Positions 29,684 to 38,934 of a stretch of DNA of 64,000 nt are shown piece by piece. Source of the DNA: Corallochytrium limacisporum (lineage: Eukaryota; Opisthokonta); the NCBI GenBank assembly GCA_002811645.1, contig PDIP01000001.1:139083-203082 (forward strand). The letters are read 5' to 3'. The notes under the pieces were generated by a model. The model saw nothing but the letters and a program-made list of their open reading frames with translations. It was not told where the DNA came from and did not search any database. Each line of letters starts with the position of its first letter. Positions within the stretch are counted from its first letter, which is position 1. A program made the translations under genes and the position numbers.

Positions 29684-30247
29684 ATGCCCACATCCCTGGC
29701 AATGAACTCTTACGGGGAAGACCAAATCATACACAATTCGGATCGGCCAGAGGATCTGGAGCCACCGGATAACTTTGCAATGGTCCAGCAAGGAATATAT
29801 AGATCAGCTTTTCCGAAACGGAAGAATTTCGAATTTTTAAAGAAGCTCAATTTGAAGACAATCTTAACCCTGGTTTTGGAAGATTTACCCCTTGCCAACA
29901 AGCGGTTTTGCAAGGAGAATGGGATCACGATCCTTCAGTTTGGGGTTCCTGGCAACAAAGAACCGTTTGTCGACATTCCCGAGAAGGTTATGCGGGCAGC
30001 TCTGAGTGTATTATTAGATACTCGATTCCATCCTGTTCTCATCCATTGCAACAAAGGAAAGCATCGTACGGGCTCTCTGGTTGGATGCTTGAGGAAGATG
30101 GAGAAGTGGAGTCACACAAGTATTTGCGACGAGTACCGTCGATTCAGCTATCCCAAAAGCCGTGCTTCTGATCAGCAGTTCATCGAACTCTTCAATACTG
30201 CTAAAGTTAAGGTTAATGAACGATACGTTCCAGCGTGGCTTACATAA
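29684..30247 (+). CDS. SIW14: SIW14-like atypical dual-specificity (inositol pyrophosphate) phosphatase
   Basis: A 187-aa PFA-DSP family enzyme. Yeast Siw14 removes the 5-beta-phosphate from inositol pyrophosphates such as 5-InsP7. Seen: ENFAMV-type start of the fold (PPDNFAMVQQGIYRSAFP), the active-site loop HCNKGKHRTG with Cys122 and Arg128 (CX5R, with the Lys-rich loop typical of this family rather than of protein phosphatases), and CDEYRRFSYPKSRASDQQFIE, nearly identical in pattern to fungal Siw14. An alternative start is the ATG at 29702. Convergent with the myotubularin gene (34 bp between stops). The substrate is inferred from the loop. Confidence 0.93.
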   Translation: MPTSLAMNSYGEDQIIHNSDRPEDLEPPDNFAMVQQGIYRSAFPKRKNFEFLKKLNLKTILTLVLEDLPLANKRFCKENGITILQFGVPGNKEPFVDIPEKVMRAALSVLLDTRFHPVLIHCNKGKHRTGSLVGCLRKMEKWSHTSICDEYRRFSYPKSRASDQQFIELFNTAKVKVNERYVPAWLT

Positions 30248-30281
30248 AGAAATGTACTTTGTTTTTGAAGAACATATTCGG

Positions 30282-32060
30282 CTATGGTGCCAGGGCAGCG
30301 TCAGGTGAATTGCTGTCCCCCAGCTTTGCGAGATACAGTAGCGCAGTATCACGCTCCCATGCTTGCAGATACACTGTGGGTGCTCTCTTGTTCCAGCGCA
30401 TGAAGTAGGCCTTCCAAAGACCAATGTTTTGATGTCTGGCTCTAACTAGGAGCGTCTGCTCGGAAACGTATGGAAGATACTTGGGATTCTTGAGCTCGTT
30501 ATCTCTTTCCAACATTGGCCATACAGATAACGTCTCCTGGGACAGATGATCACGGACCGTCTTGCTGTCATTACCTTGGAAGGTACCAAAAAGACCGGTA
30601 TTGAAATAGTCAAGAAGCTCAATCAAAAAGTCCTCGTTGTACTCGAAGGCGTTCTGATAGCTGCACATTATTTCATGCAGACAATTCACGAAGAGCAAGA
30701 ACGTTGGTGCAAGTTCTTCTTGACTGTCCCTGCCACCTGCCGGTGGCACATTGTGCTCGCGGAATGGATATCCAAAGTGGATCCATTCCTTCTCAATCAA
30801 AGTCTTAAACCCTTTGATTGTGCGATAGTGCGGGTCCATAAGGATCATAGCCAGACTAACCAGCAACACTGTCCTGTCGGTTCCTTGGAAGTCCTGTACG
30901 ACTGCACTAAGATTACGTTCGAGCATGACTTTAGATATCTCTGCCACAGCGCGCAGAGTGCTCAATACATGTTGAATCCAGCCCGTGTTTTGCAAGTCAT
31001 CTAAAAAGGTCTGTGTCGCCAGTCCAGGATAAAGTGTCGACGTGAGCTTCTGATAAGCTTCCCGAAGAGGAATCTTTCCTCCAAGGCGCAATGTGCGCAC
31101 GATAACACCAGGGTATGCTTCGTCACCATCTCCACGCTCTGGGCTCGGTGGGGGCGGTTCTTTTGTATTCAGTCCTCCTGAAGATCCACCGCCACTCGAG
31201 CTTCCTTGCCTTGCCTCGAACACGTACAAAGCAGTACTGTTTGCAGTAGCCTTTCTGATAGAGGTTACAAGGTGCTCATCTCCAGGGCTCCGAACACCCT
31301 TTCCGACGACACGCGGAATTGCTCCTCGAACGAGTACGGTACCGTTGCTAGGGTGCATCCAGGCCACCACCGGAAGTCTACCAGCATTCCGATGTTGTGC
31401 ACTCTCAATGATTTGGTCATCTGTCACATATGACGGTACGTACAGCTTCTCTGGATAGGTCTCAATCATGGCGTAGTCCTTATTGATCTCACTGCATCGC
31501 CAGCGCTGATTGGGTAACCCCATGCGAGTATAGTCATTGTCAACTAAATTCGGCTCCCAGCCGGACCGATAGTCGCCACTCTTTTTGCTCTTTAGATACT
31601 CCTTTGTCCCCAAAGCGTATTGCTCGGCCCAGAGAGCTGACCCATGAGCTTCAGGATGTAGGCGTGCGCCAATTACTTCCATAATTTCCGACTGGCTGTG
31701 GCTGGGCTTGAACAGGAAACTGTACCACAAAGCTTCCTTAAGTCGGAGCTCCAGATACCATGAGTACATTGACTTTCGTGCTTCTTTGTGGTTCTTCGCA
31801 TTCAGACTCTCTATGGAGGCAAAGAATATGCTAAACCTCTTGGTCTCTGCTTGCATCCCCATCGGTGCAAAAATGATACGATACGGCGTGATTTCCAAAG
31901 TTCCCGGACGCCGTCCGTAAAATGGATCTTGATAGGTGACTTCTCCATATATGACAGGTTCTTCCGTGGTAATTTCTCCGCGAAGATAACCACCATCGGC
32001 ACCAATCTGGTCATAGAGACCCAATGGTATTGCAGGATCTACCCTCTTGAAGAAGGCCAT
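30282..32060 (-). CDS. Myotubularin-related pseudophosphatase
   Basis: A 592-aa myotubularin-family protein. Seen: an N-terminal PH-GRAM domain (about 20-135), then the myotubularin fold with WRCSEINKDYAMIETYPEKLYVPS, HRNAGRLPVVAWMHPSNGTVLVRGAIP, and the post-active-site block MDPHYRTIKGFKTLIEKEWIHFGYPF. The catalytic loop, normally HCSDGWDRT, reads QDFQGTDRT: the nucleophilic Cys is Asp390 and the adjacent Asp is Gln, while Gly and Asp-Arg396-Thr remain. It should be unable to hydrolyse PI3P and resembles animal inactive members such as MTMR9, which bind and stimulate active partners. A Gly/Ser/Pro linker lies near 290-320. No FYVE or C-terminal extension is seen. The MTMR9-type placement is tentative. 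Confidence 0.92.
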   Translation of the reverse strand: MAFFKRVDPAIPLGLYDQIGADGGYLRGEITTEEPVIYGEVTYQDPFYGRRPGTLEITPYRIIFAPMGMQAETKRFSIFFASIESLNAKNHKEARKSMYSWYLELRLKEALWYSFLFKPSHSQSEIMEVIGARLHPEAHGSALWAEQYALGTKEYLKSKKSGDYRSGWEPNLVDNDYTRMGLPNQRWRCSEINKDYAMIETYPEKLYVPSYVTDDQIIESAQHRNAGRLPVVAWMHPSNGTVLVRGAIPRVVGKGVRSPGDEHLVTSIRKATANSTALYVFEARQGSSSGGGSSGGLNTKEPPPPSPERGDGDEAYPGVIVRTLRLGGKIPLREAYQKLTSTLYPGLATQTFLDDLQNTGWIQHVLSTLRAVAEISKVMLERNLSAVVQDFQGTDRTVLLVSLAMILMDPHYRTIKGFKTLIEKEWIHFGYPFREHNVPPAGGRDSQEELAPTFLLFVNCLHEIMCSYQNAFEYNEDFLIELLDYFNTGLFGTFQGNDSKTVRDHLSQETLSVWPMLERDNELKNPKYLPYVSEQTLLVRARHQNIGLWKAYFMRWNKRAPTVYLQAWERDTALLYLAKLGDSNSPDAALAP

Positions 32061-32983
32061 GCTTCAAAACTAAATAGGCAGTTTGCTGCTTACGCCATCT
32101 CCGATCAATATTGGGACTGTGCCTTCTGCATATAGCAGCACATATATCGATATGTCTCTACCACTTGACGTTCTCAGATTGCTTTAGACGAAACCTTCAC
32201 TTCAAATAGCCCAAAAGATGCAGACGGCTCTGCGGTGTTTGTGCCGACAGCGCCCTCCTCCAATCCCCGCCCCCCTCTGCCCGTTTGGTCGCAGAAGCCA
32301 GCACCTCTGGCCCAACTTATTTCAGGCGCCACCGGGGCGCTACGCCTATTGTGAACCATATCCACGGCTAACCCGCCCTTAATCCTCGCCCTTCACTACG
32401 GACTCTTTCTTCTCTCTCTCCGTTCGCCCGGATCTCCCCCCCCCCCCTTCCCAAGGGGGACGCGGATCTTTTTCAGTTCTCTGTGTGGCACGCCGGCCCT
32501 GCTACTCTCCGGTCTGTAGATTTCTTCCTACGGGCCCCCTGGCCAAAGAGTGGGTTAGTGGGAAGTAACGGTGGGAAACAAATTGATGATTGGGCCCGGA
32601 TTTAGCCTTGAACGGTCTCGTCATAGGGTCGTCCCCTGCTGGGGGCCCGGGGACGGCCCTCATCGGCTGGTGCGCCGAACGGTTCGGAGCTGGTGCGCAG
32701 GCGAGTCTCGCAGAAAAGGCCCTCTCGTCATTAATATTAGTATGAGCACTCTTGACCCAGAAAGTTATTTTAATCGAAGGGGGCAGGATGTGGAGATTCA
32801 GGTGTCCATAAATCCACAAGAGAGATATTTGAGGTTTGGTGCAAGAGAGAAAACCCGTCAGACATTCCAGAAAAAGCAGGCGTGTTTGTGGACGAAAATG
32901 TGAATAGACCACGCGTGGCCAGAAAAGAGAATCTGTGAACCATTTGTCTCTCCACCAAGGTAGAATCACAGTGAAGACCTGAA
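32061..32983. other. Divergent intergenic region myotubularin/PP2C
   Basis: 923 bp promoter interval with a 12-nt C run at 32436-32447, followed by TTCCCAAGGGGGA, which can fold back on it. CT repeats lie near 32410-32420. No gene is seen. Confidence 0.6.
32436..32460. repeat. Poly-C/G fold-back tract
   Basis: Twelve C, a short TTCCCAA loop, then five G and an A: a potential hairpin in the promoter interval. Confidence 0.8.
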
Positions 32984-34036
32984 ATGTTTGGGTTGCGACA
33001 TTTTACTGGTCATGCCTTTAACAGCGTGCCAGGGAAATTTAGCATGGTTAGTCGTGCCGTCGGACATGGGACACAATTAAAAGTCCAGCGCAATTACGTA
33101 ACACGCGCGACAGGTAAAGGCGTGAGTATGTTTCTTGCGAGAGAAAGTACGCTCGCAGAAGCCTCGTCGCTAAAAGGAAAAGGGAAACGAAATGAAGATC
33201 GGACATCCATAGTATACCTGACACCGACAAAGTCATTTTATGGAGTTTACGACGGCCATGGAGGGTCGTTATGTAGCCAGTTCATTGCGGAGGATCTTCC
33301 GAAGCATGTAGAAAAACTTTCCCAAAGCAACGGCACGGAAGGGGATATTTTAAAGGATGCCTATGCACTTGCAGACGACACGGCAGCAGAGCATTTAAGA
33401 GAGCAAGCGCGTGATAATGATGATCCGTCCATAGAGTTCCAGGGGACAACAGCGTGTACTGCGATTCTTAACGGGCCCGAGTCATTTACTGTTGCCAGTA
33501 TTGGAGACTCTCGTGCCATCTTGGCTAGTAAAGGAATAGCCAGGGTTCTCACTTGGGACCACGAACCAGACAATGAACAAGAGCGAGAGCGAATCGAAGC
33601 ATGTGGTGGATACGTCAGTGGCGGGAACAATGGAACCACAGCTCGTCTTCAGGGACGTCTTGCCATGAGCCGGGCGTTTGGAGACCTCCACCTTCGTCAG
33701 TATGGACTTATTGCCACTCCTGACATCCATCGTCACGAAATCGATCCAAACAATGACCAATTCCTTTTGCTAGTTTCGGATGGAGTTTGCGATGTGATGA
33801 GTGCTCAGTACATTGTAGATCAGATATCCCTAAAGGCCGATGATGGCATAAAGACCGCGGTACGACAGTTGACGGAATCGGCTGTTGTGAAGAACGACTA
33901 TGCGGATGATGCGAGTGCTGTTTTGATTAAACTTCCTGCATGGGGGAAATTCCGTCAAGAAGCAGAGTCACGGATGAACCATGGACACCAAGCCCAGGCT
34001 GATGTTTTCAATCTGACACCACGGCACCGTCGCTGA
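32984..34036 (+). CDS. PP2C-family Ser/Thr phosphatase with mitochondrial-type leader
   Basis: A 350-aa metal-dependent PPM phosphatase. The first ~45 residues are rich in Arg, Ser, His and lack acidic residues (MFGLRHFTGHAFNSVPGKFS start), a likely mitochondrial targeting peptide. The PP2C domain follows with its usual motifs: KRNEDRTS, YGVYDGHGG (metal ligand Asp90), TTACTAIL, ASIGDSRAIL, GRLAMSRAFGD, LLVSDGVCDVM and YADDASAVLI. All metal-binding acidic positions look present. A mitochondrial PP2C such as animal PPM1K (branched-chain ketoacid dehydrogenase phosphatase) is a possible functional parallel, but sequence alone does not fix the substrate. Convergent with myosin V (101 bp). Confidence 0.92.
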   Translation: MFGLRHFTGHAFNSVPGKFSMVSRAVGHGTQLKVQRNYVTRATGKGVSMFLARESTLAEASSLKGKGKRNEDRTSIVYLTPTKSFYGVYDGHGGSLCSQFIAEDLPKHVEKLSQSNGTEGDILKDAYALADDTAAEHLREQARDNDDPSIEFQGTTACTAILNGPESFTVASIGDSRAILASKGIARVLTWDHEPDNEQERERIEACGGYVSGGNNGTTARLQGRLAMSRAFGDLHLRQYGLIATPDIHRHEIDPNNDQFLLLVSDGVCDVMSAQYIVDQISLKADDGIKTAVRQLTESAVVKNDYADDASAVLIKLPAWGKFRQEAESRMNHGHQAQADVFNLTPRHRR

Positions 34037-34108
34037 GTTAAATGCATCTACAATCAAACGAACCGCCGTACTATCATTTCATATCAAATTTAAATACAAT
34101 ACACATAT

Positions 34109-34114
34109 AATAAA
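34109..34114 (+). terminator. Candidate polyadenylation signal of PP2C
   Basis: An AATAAA hexamer 73 nt after the PP2C stop, inside the 101-bp convergent interval and 24 nt before the myosin V stop codon on the other strand. If used, the PP2C transcript would run into the myosin V 3' end. Confidence 0.35.
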
Positions 34115-34137
34115 GAGTCAAGTCATCGTTGACACAA

Positions 34138-37100
34138 TTAGCGCTTCTTGAGCAGAGGCTTAATTTCACTAAAGCATGCCGGCAAATCGATGGTGGGGAA
34201 GAATGGTACAGATGGCTCATAGGGAATCACGGGATTGATCTCGGGTATGTCCTTGTACAGAACCTGCTGTTCGGGACTTTGGGGTTTGAACGAAGTGATA
34301 ACCTGCATGGGCACCTTTTCGCTGGTACTCTCGGGCTTGAAGTTGGTGATCAGTTTGCGGATCTGAGCCGTAGTCAAGCCTGGTGCTAAATCCCGGATAT
34401 CATTGACGTTCTCAATGGTCTTCGGGATCTGTAGCACCTGGCAAGCTTCGTCGACCTTCGTCAAGTGCCTCTCACTGTTCTTCATGCCGTGATCTCCCAG
34501 CCAGCCTTTGATCTCAACCAGATTCAGCTTGATGGCTAAGGCCTTGTTCTGGGTGCAGAACTTGCTCTGCAGGAAAAAGGCATGCAGCAATTCGAAGCTT
34601 AAGGCTTCGACCACTGCGTCAATAATCTGAGACTGAATTCCTGTGTCCACCATATTTTCAGACATGGCAGTCATCAGTGTATCCCATAGGAATAGAATGG
34701 TTCGAGGGCTCTGGGGCTTCTCCCGTGCCTTTAATCCATCATCCAGTGATGCATACTCCATAATGGCAGTCGCACCCATCTCACGCATGTACTCCGTGTA
34801 CATGTGCACAATGCGGCGAATAATGTCAGTACTCTCACTGGATATGAGCAGACGTAAGTCACTCAGATCGATGTTTTTCAGAGCCTGAGACTGTACACGG
34901 CTGTTGCCGTGGTCATCATCTCCAGAGAAGAGTTTCAGATCGTCTCTCAGTCGACAAAGGTTGGCCAGCCAAAAGCACATTACATTTGCATCATTCGAAC
35001 TGGCCTGCTTTTTGATTGCACTCATTACTGTAGATGCCCACTCAAGGCACAGATCTTCATTGTCAGCATCGTCTGCGAAACGGATACACATGAAGATGAT
35101 GTGTGCAACAATACCAGGAGACTCCGCAGGCAACGCAGGGAAGCGTACTTTGTGAACCAGCTCCTCAACAATGGCGTCAATGTCACTGATGTGAAACTCG
35201 AACCAACCGTTTGCCTGTGGTTCCTCAACAACGGGGCTATGAATTCTTGAGACCTCTCGACTAAGGCGGTGAGGTTTGATATTTGTCTCTCCCTTGAGTG
35301 ACAGTGGACCAGTTGCCTCACCATTGGTCGTGGCAGAAGTTTGGTGGGACTTGAACTGCAGATCATTGTTCAAACGTTCAATCTCGGCGCGGAGCTCCAA
35401 CGTTTCCTCTTCCAAGCGGATGATCTCGTCTTTGAGCTTCGAATCGAAACTGTTACCTACCGGCGCAGACTTGCGTGCCTCGACTAAAGCATTCTGCAGT
35501 TTAGTGCAACGTTGCTGATATTTTTCTCGTTCTGCCTTTTCTTCTTCATATTTCTCCTCGGCCTTGTTCTTCTGGCTTTCTAAATGGGTAAGCTTATGGG
35601 CAACAGCAGCAGTCATTGCTCCGCCTGCCACTGCCGCGGCCACTTCTGCGTTCTGCGTGTCTTCCATAGCTTTCATGTCCTCCCGTAGAGCAGCACCGGC
35701 AGCAGATTCTTCCTCCAGTCTCTTCTTCACCTCCTCCAGCTCCTTTTGGGCCGCCAGAAGCTCCACAGCCTGACTCATTGCCTTTTCCTTGGGCTCTCCA
35801 TTCATTTCCGGTACTTCGGCGTCCGCTGCGGCAGAGTCGGGTGCAGAGGTAATGCGCCTGGCGCGCATTTCATTCATGCGAACCACCTCAAGCTCTGCTT
35901 TCAACTCTTCGTTTGCCTTTTCGATCGCCTCCAACGTAATAGACTTCTGCTCCAAGTCGCTCTGCAGTTTCTTAATTTCGTCCTGGGCATCCTCTAGTGC
36001 ATCTGCGAGCTCACCAGCTCTGCCTTGTTCACCGGCAGCTGCAGTCTCAATCTCTTGAATACGGGTCTTCAAATGCTCACGGTCCTTCTCCGCAACGTTA
36101 AGTTCCTCCGTAACGTCGTTCAACTCATTGCTCTTACGGGTCAATTGCTGCTGCAAATTCACCACCTTCATTTCAAGACCACTCACCTTTTCTTGCACCT
36201 TATCGAGGCTCCTGGCTTCGGCTCTAAGGCGTCCGAGTTCGCGTCGGGCCAACTTGCGCCGCCAAAGATTTTGTACAATGGTGATGTTCCTGATCTTCCG
36301 AGCGTATGCAATGCGACCACGAATAACACGCCACCATCTCTGCAGCTTTACAATCGCAACACCTCGGCGGGCCTCCATAATTTCCAAACGAGCCATCCGA
36401 CCCCGCTGCATGGCCTGAATTGCAATCGTAGCAGCACGCAGGTTAACGTATCCCTTGCGGACTACGTACATGCGATAGGTCTTCTGGATTCTTGTAGCCG
36501 CCTTGTTTTCACGCAAGTCCTGGGCGTATTCTCGCCCAAGTTTGCCTCGGGCATATGCCTGCAAACAAATCGTAGCATGGCGGATCCGCAAATATCGAGA
36601 CCGCTTGATCGCAGCGTGCAACGTCTTTGTTACTAGTGTCGCTGCCTGATTCAGCTTGTCTGTCCGCATTCGCTCAAGTTGGCCTACTTTGCCGGCCCGA
36701 AAGAAGATCTTGGTCTTACCCAGCTGATAGACATCCTCGTCTTCGTCAAAGAGACCCCCCAAAATCTTCTGACTATTTCCTTGATCGTCCCCCTTCTTGA
36801 GAGCCGACTGCTTGCCAAGAACCAGGTAGCGGTCAACAAATTCGCCGTAAGTCCACCGTGAAGGGAAACCAGCAGCAGAAATACGAATTGTTTCCAGGAC
36901 ACCACAGGCACGCAATTGCTCAACAACGTCAAGGTTTTGGAAATCGTCAGGCAGCTTTGTCTGATTGGGTTTGATGCATCGAACGAAGTGTGGTGTTGTG
37001 TTGCCCAGAGTAGTATACAATTCAGTGAGAGATTTGCTGAACTGGGATGATACTGTCAGTTTCTTTCCCCTGCCTCCGGCAGCGGCTGTCTTTGGTGCTT

Positions 37101-38934
37101 CGGAGACGGTGCCTCGACGGCTCTTTGCACCAGTGAACAGGATCTTGATCATGTCCTTAGTACTATTCCGCAACATGGCAACGTGGTCTTCATTGACGCT
37201 GTCCCGATTCTTCTCCACAAAATCTGCCACTGTGTAGTCTACATCATTGGCGTAGTGTTTGATGATGAAGTTAGTTTCTGCACCCATGCGAGGCTGCATG
37301 AAGTGCTCCCGATCCTTAAGGTTGTTGGCCAACTTCTGAGCAAAACCTTTGTCAGTTCCACTGGGTAACTTGGATTCCTCATCCAACAATTGCAGGACAC
37401 CAAGCCTACCTTCAATCATTTCGATACAAGGCTGATTGTCGTAGAAGTCAATCTTGGAGAAATTGATTCCCTCTTTCTCATATTCCTTTTGTTCAAGCTT
37501 AAATATATGCATGTTGAACATCTGCTGCAATTTCTCATTTGCATAGTTAATGCAAAACTGCTCGAAGCTATTGACCTTGAACGTTTCAAAGCCATAGATA
37601 TCAAGGACACCGATGAAACGATTAGATTGCTTTTCAGGCTTCAATGCCTTGTTGATCCGCCCGATAATCCAGTCGAACATTGTCTTGTATACGAACTTGA
37701 CCAATGCATCCTTCGCATCCAAAGCGTCTTTGTAGTTCAAATTCTTCTCCACCGTTTCACGGCCCGTTGAGATCCGTTTCTTACAAATCCATTTGCGAAT
37801 CTGTGATGAATCGACTCCAAGGAGACGAGCTGCATGCAGCAGAGCCTCATCTTCTTCAAGAATGTTTACTGCATCATTGCGCTTTTCCTCCATGGCAATG
37901 TTCCCTATCCACAAAAGGCCAGCCAAGGTTTCGCAGAGCTGATAAATCTCTTCCTTTTCCATTCCAACGAACAGCAAGGCATCGTACGTCTTCTGGAATT
38001 CCTCAGCGTCGTCGACACCTTCAATTTCTTCTGCCTCGCCCTGGTTTAGATAATACATAGCACTTGCTTCTCCAGGCAATCCGAAATCATCAAATTCCTC
38101 TGCGTAAGCCCCGTTTGCAGCAGAGAGCAGCTGGTAGTAGATATGGTAGTTCCGTTCTCCGAGCTGCTGACCACGAAGACGACTCAGTTCTAGCAGGTAT
38201 GTCTTCATTCCAGCACCAGAGATTCGAAGTCTTTCATCAAAATTGATTTGCAAATACTTACCAAACCGACTACTGTTGTTGTTGCGCGTTGTCTTGGCAT
38301 TGCCAAACGCTTCTGTGATAGGGTTAGATGCAAGAACCTTCTTCTCGATCTGTACCTTGCTCGCGCCACCACCGACTTGAGCAAAGTACCTCATGACATA
38401 CTTAGCACTCTCGGTCTTGCCTGCACCAGACTCACCACTGACGATAATGCTCTGGTCCTTCGACTGCATTTCCATGTCACGGAATGCGGCCTCTGCGACG
38501 GCGAAAACATGAGGTTCTAGCTCACCCAAACTCTTGCCCGTGTAGTTTCTCATAATGTTTTCCTCGTACAGTGGGAGGCGCTTGAACGGATTCACTGCCA
38601 CCAGGACCACACCACTGTATGTGTAGATCTGGTCAAAGCTGTAGCGGGTTGCCAATGTGTGCAGTACATCAGCTTCGTGTAGGTATGTCAACCCCGTAAG
38701 GTCATCGACACTTTCCAAAATGTCTGGATTCTTCAGCAAAGGCCACAGACTTTTCTTGTTAGCGTCTAGTTTAATCTGTACTTCTTCACCATCATCCTTT
38801 CTCTTGACTGTGACTTGGCTGCCATCAGCAGATTGGACCTCCGCAAGACACCAGACACTCTCGTTGTCTGGGATCCAGACTTCGGTTCCACTGCCAAAGG
38901 TGGACGGATCCCCGTCCACAGCATTCGGTGGCAT
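34138..38934 (-). CDS. MYO5: Class V myosin heavy chain
   Basis: A 1598-aa actin motor for organelle and vesicle transport, encoded without any intron. Domains in order: an N-terminal SH3-like barrel (about 15-65); the motor (about 70-760) with P-loop GESGAGKT at 167-174, switch I NNNSSRFGKY, switch II DIYGFETF, and actin-binding HFVRCIKPN; about six IQ motifs (about 763-900, e.g. KAATRIQKTYRMYVVRKGY) for calmodulin-type light chains; a long coiled coil (about 900-1200) with an Ala-rich break; and the C-terminal cargo-binding DIL globular tail (about 1240-1560) with FWLANLCRLRDDL and NLVEIKGWL. Order and length match myosin V. Adaptors cannot be told from sequence. Confidence 0.97.
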   Translation of the reverse strand: MPPNAVDGDPSTFGSGTEVWIPDNESVWCLAEVQSADGSQVTVKRKDDGEEVQIKLDANKKSLWPLLKNPDILESVDDLTGLTYLHEADVLHTLATRYSFDQIYTYSGVVLVAVNPFKRLPLYEENIMRNYTGKSLGELEPHVFAVAEAAFRDMEMQSKDQSIIVSGESGAGKTESAKYVMRYFAQVGGGASKVQIEKKVLASNPITEAFGNAKTTRNNNSSRFGKYLQINFDERLRISGAGMKTYLLELSRLRGQQLGERNYHIYYQLLSAANGAYAEEFDDFGLPGEASAMYYLNQGEAEEIEGVDDAEEFQKTYDALLFVGMEKEEIYQLCETLAGLLWIGNIAMEEKRNDAVNILEEDEALLHAARLLGVDSSQIRKWICKKRISTGRETVEKNLNYKDALDAKDALVKFVYKTMFDWIIGRINKALKPEKQSNRFIGVLDIYGFETFKVNSFEQFCINYANEKLQQMFNMHIFKLEQKEYEKEGINFSKIDFYDNQPCIEMIEGRLGVLQLLDEESKLPSGTDKGFAQKLANNLKDREHFMQPRMGAETNFIIKHYANDVDYTVADFVEKNRDSVNEDHVAMLRNSTKDMIKILFTGAKSRRGTVSEAPKTAAAGGRGKKLTVSSQFSKSLTELYTTLGNTTPHFVRCIKPNQTKLPDDFQNLDVVEQLRACGVLETIRISAAGFPSRWTYGEFVDRYLVLGKQSALKKGDDQGNSQKILGGLFDEDEDVYQLGKTKIFFRAGKVGQLERMRTDKLNQAATLVTKTLHAAIKRSRYLRIRHATICLQAYARGKLGREYAQDLRENKAATRIQKTYRMYVVRKGYVNLRAATIAIQAMQRGRMARLEIMEARRGVAIVKLQRWWRVIRGRIAYARKIRNITIVQNLWRRKLARRELGRLRAEARSLDKVQEKVSGLEMKVVNLQQQLTRKSNELNDVTEELNVAEKDREHLKTRIQEIETAAAGEQGRAGELADALEDAQDEIKKLQSDLEQKSITLEAIEKANEELKAELEVVRMNEMRARRITSAPDSAAADAEVPEMNGEPKEKAMSQAVELLAAQKELEEVKKRLEEESAAGAALREDMKAMEDTQNAEVAAAVAGGAMTAAVAHKLTHLESQKNKAEEKYEEEKAEREKYQQRCTKLQNALVEARKSAPVGNSFDSKLKDEIIRLEEETLELRAEIERLNNDLQFKSHQTSATTNGEATGPLSLKGETNIKPHRLSREVSRIHSPVVEEPQANGWFEFHISDIDAIVEELVHKVRFPALPAESPGIVAHIIFMCIRFADDADNEDLCLEWASTVMSAIKKQASSNDANVMCFWLANLCRLRDDLKLFSGDDDHGNSRVQSQALKNIDLSDLRLLISSESTDIIRRIVHMYTEYMREMGATAIMEYASLDDGLKAREKPQSPRTILFLWDTLMTAMSENMVDTGIQSQIIDAVVEALSFELLHAFFLQSKFCTQNKALAIKLNLVEIKGWLGDHGMKNSERHLTKVDEACQVLQIPKTIENVNDIRDLAPGLTTAQIRKLITNFKPESTSEKVPMQVITSFKPQSPEQQVLYKDIPEINPVIPYEPSVPFFPTIDLPACFSEIKPLLKKR

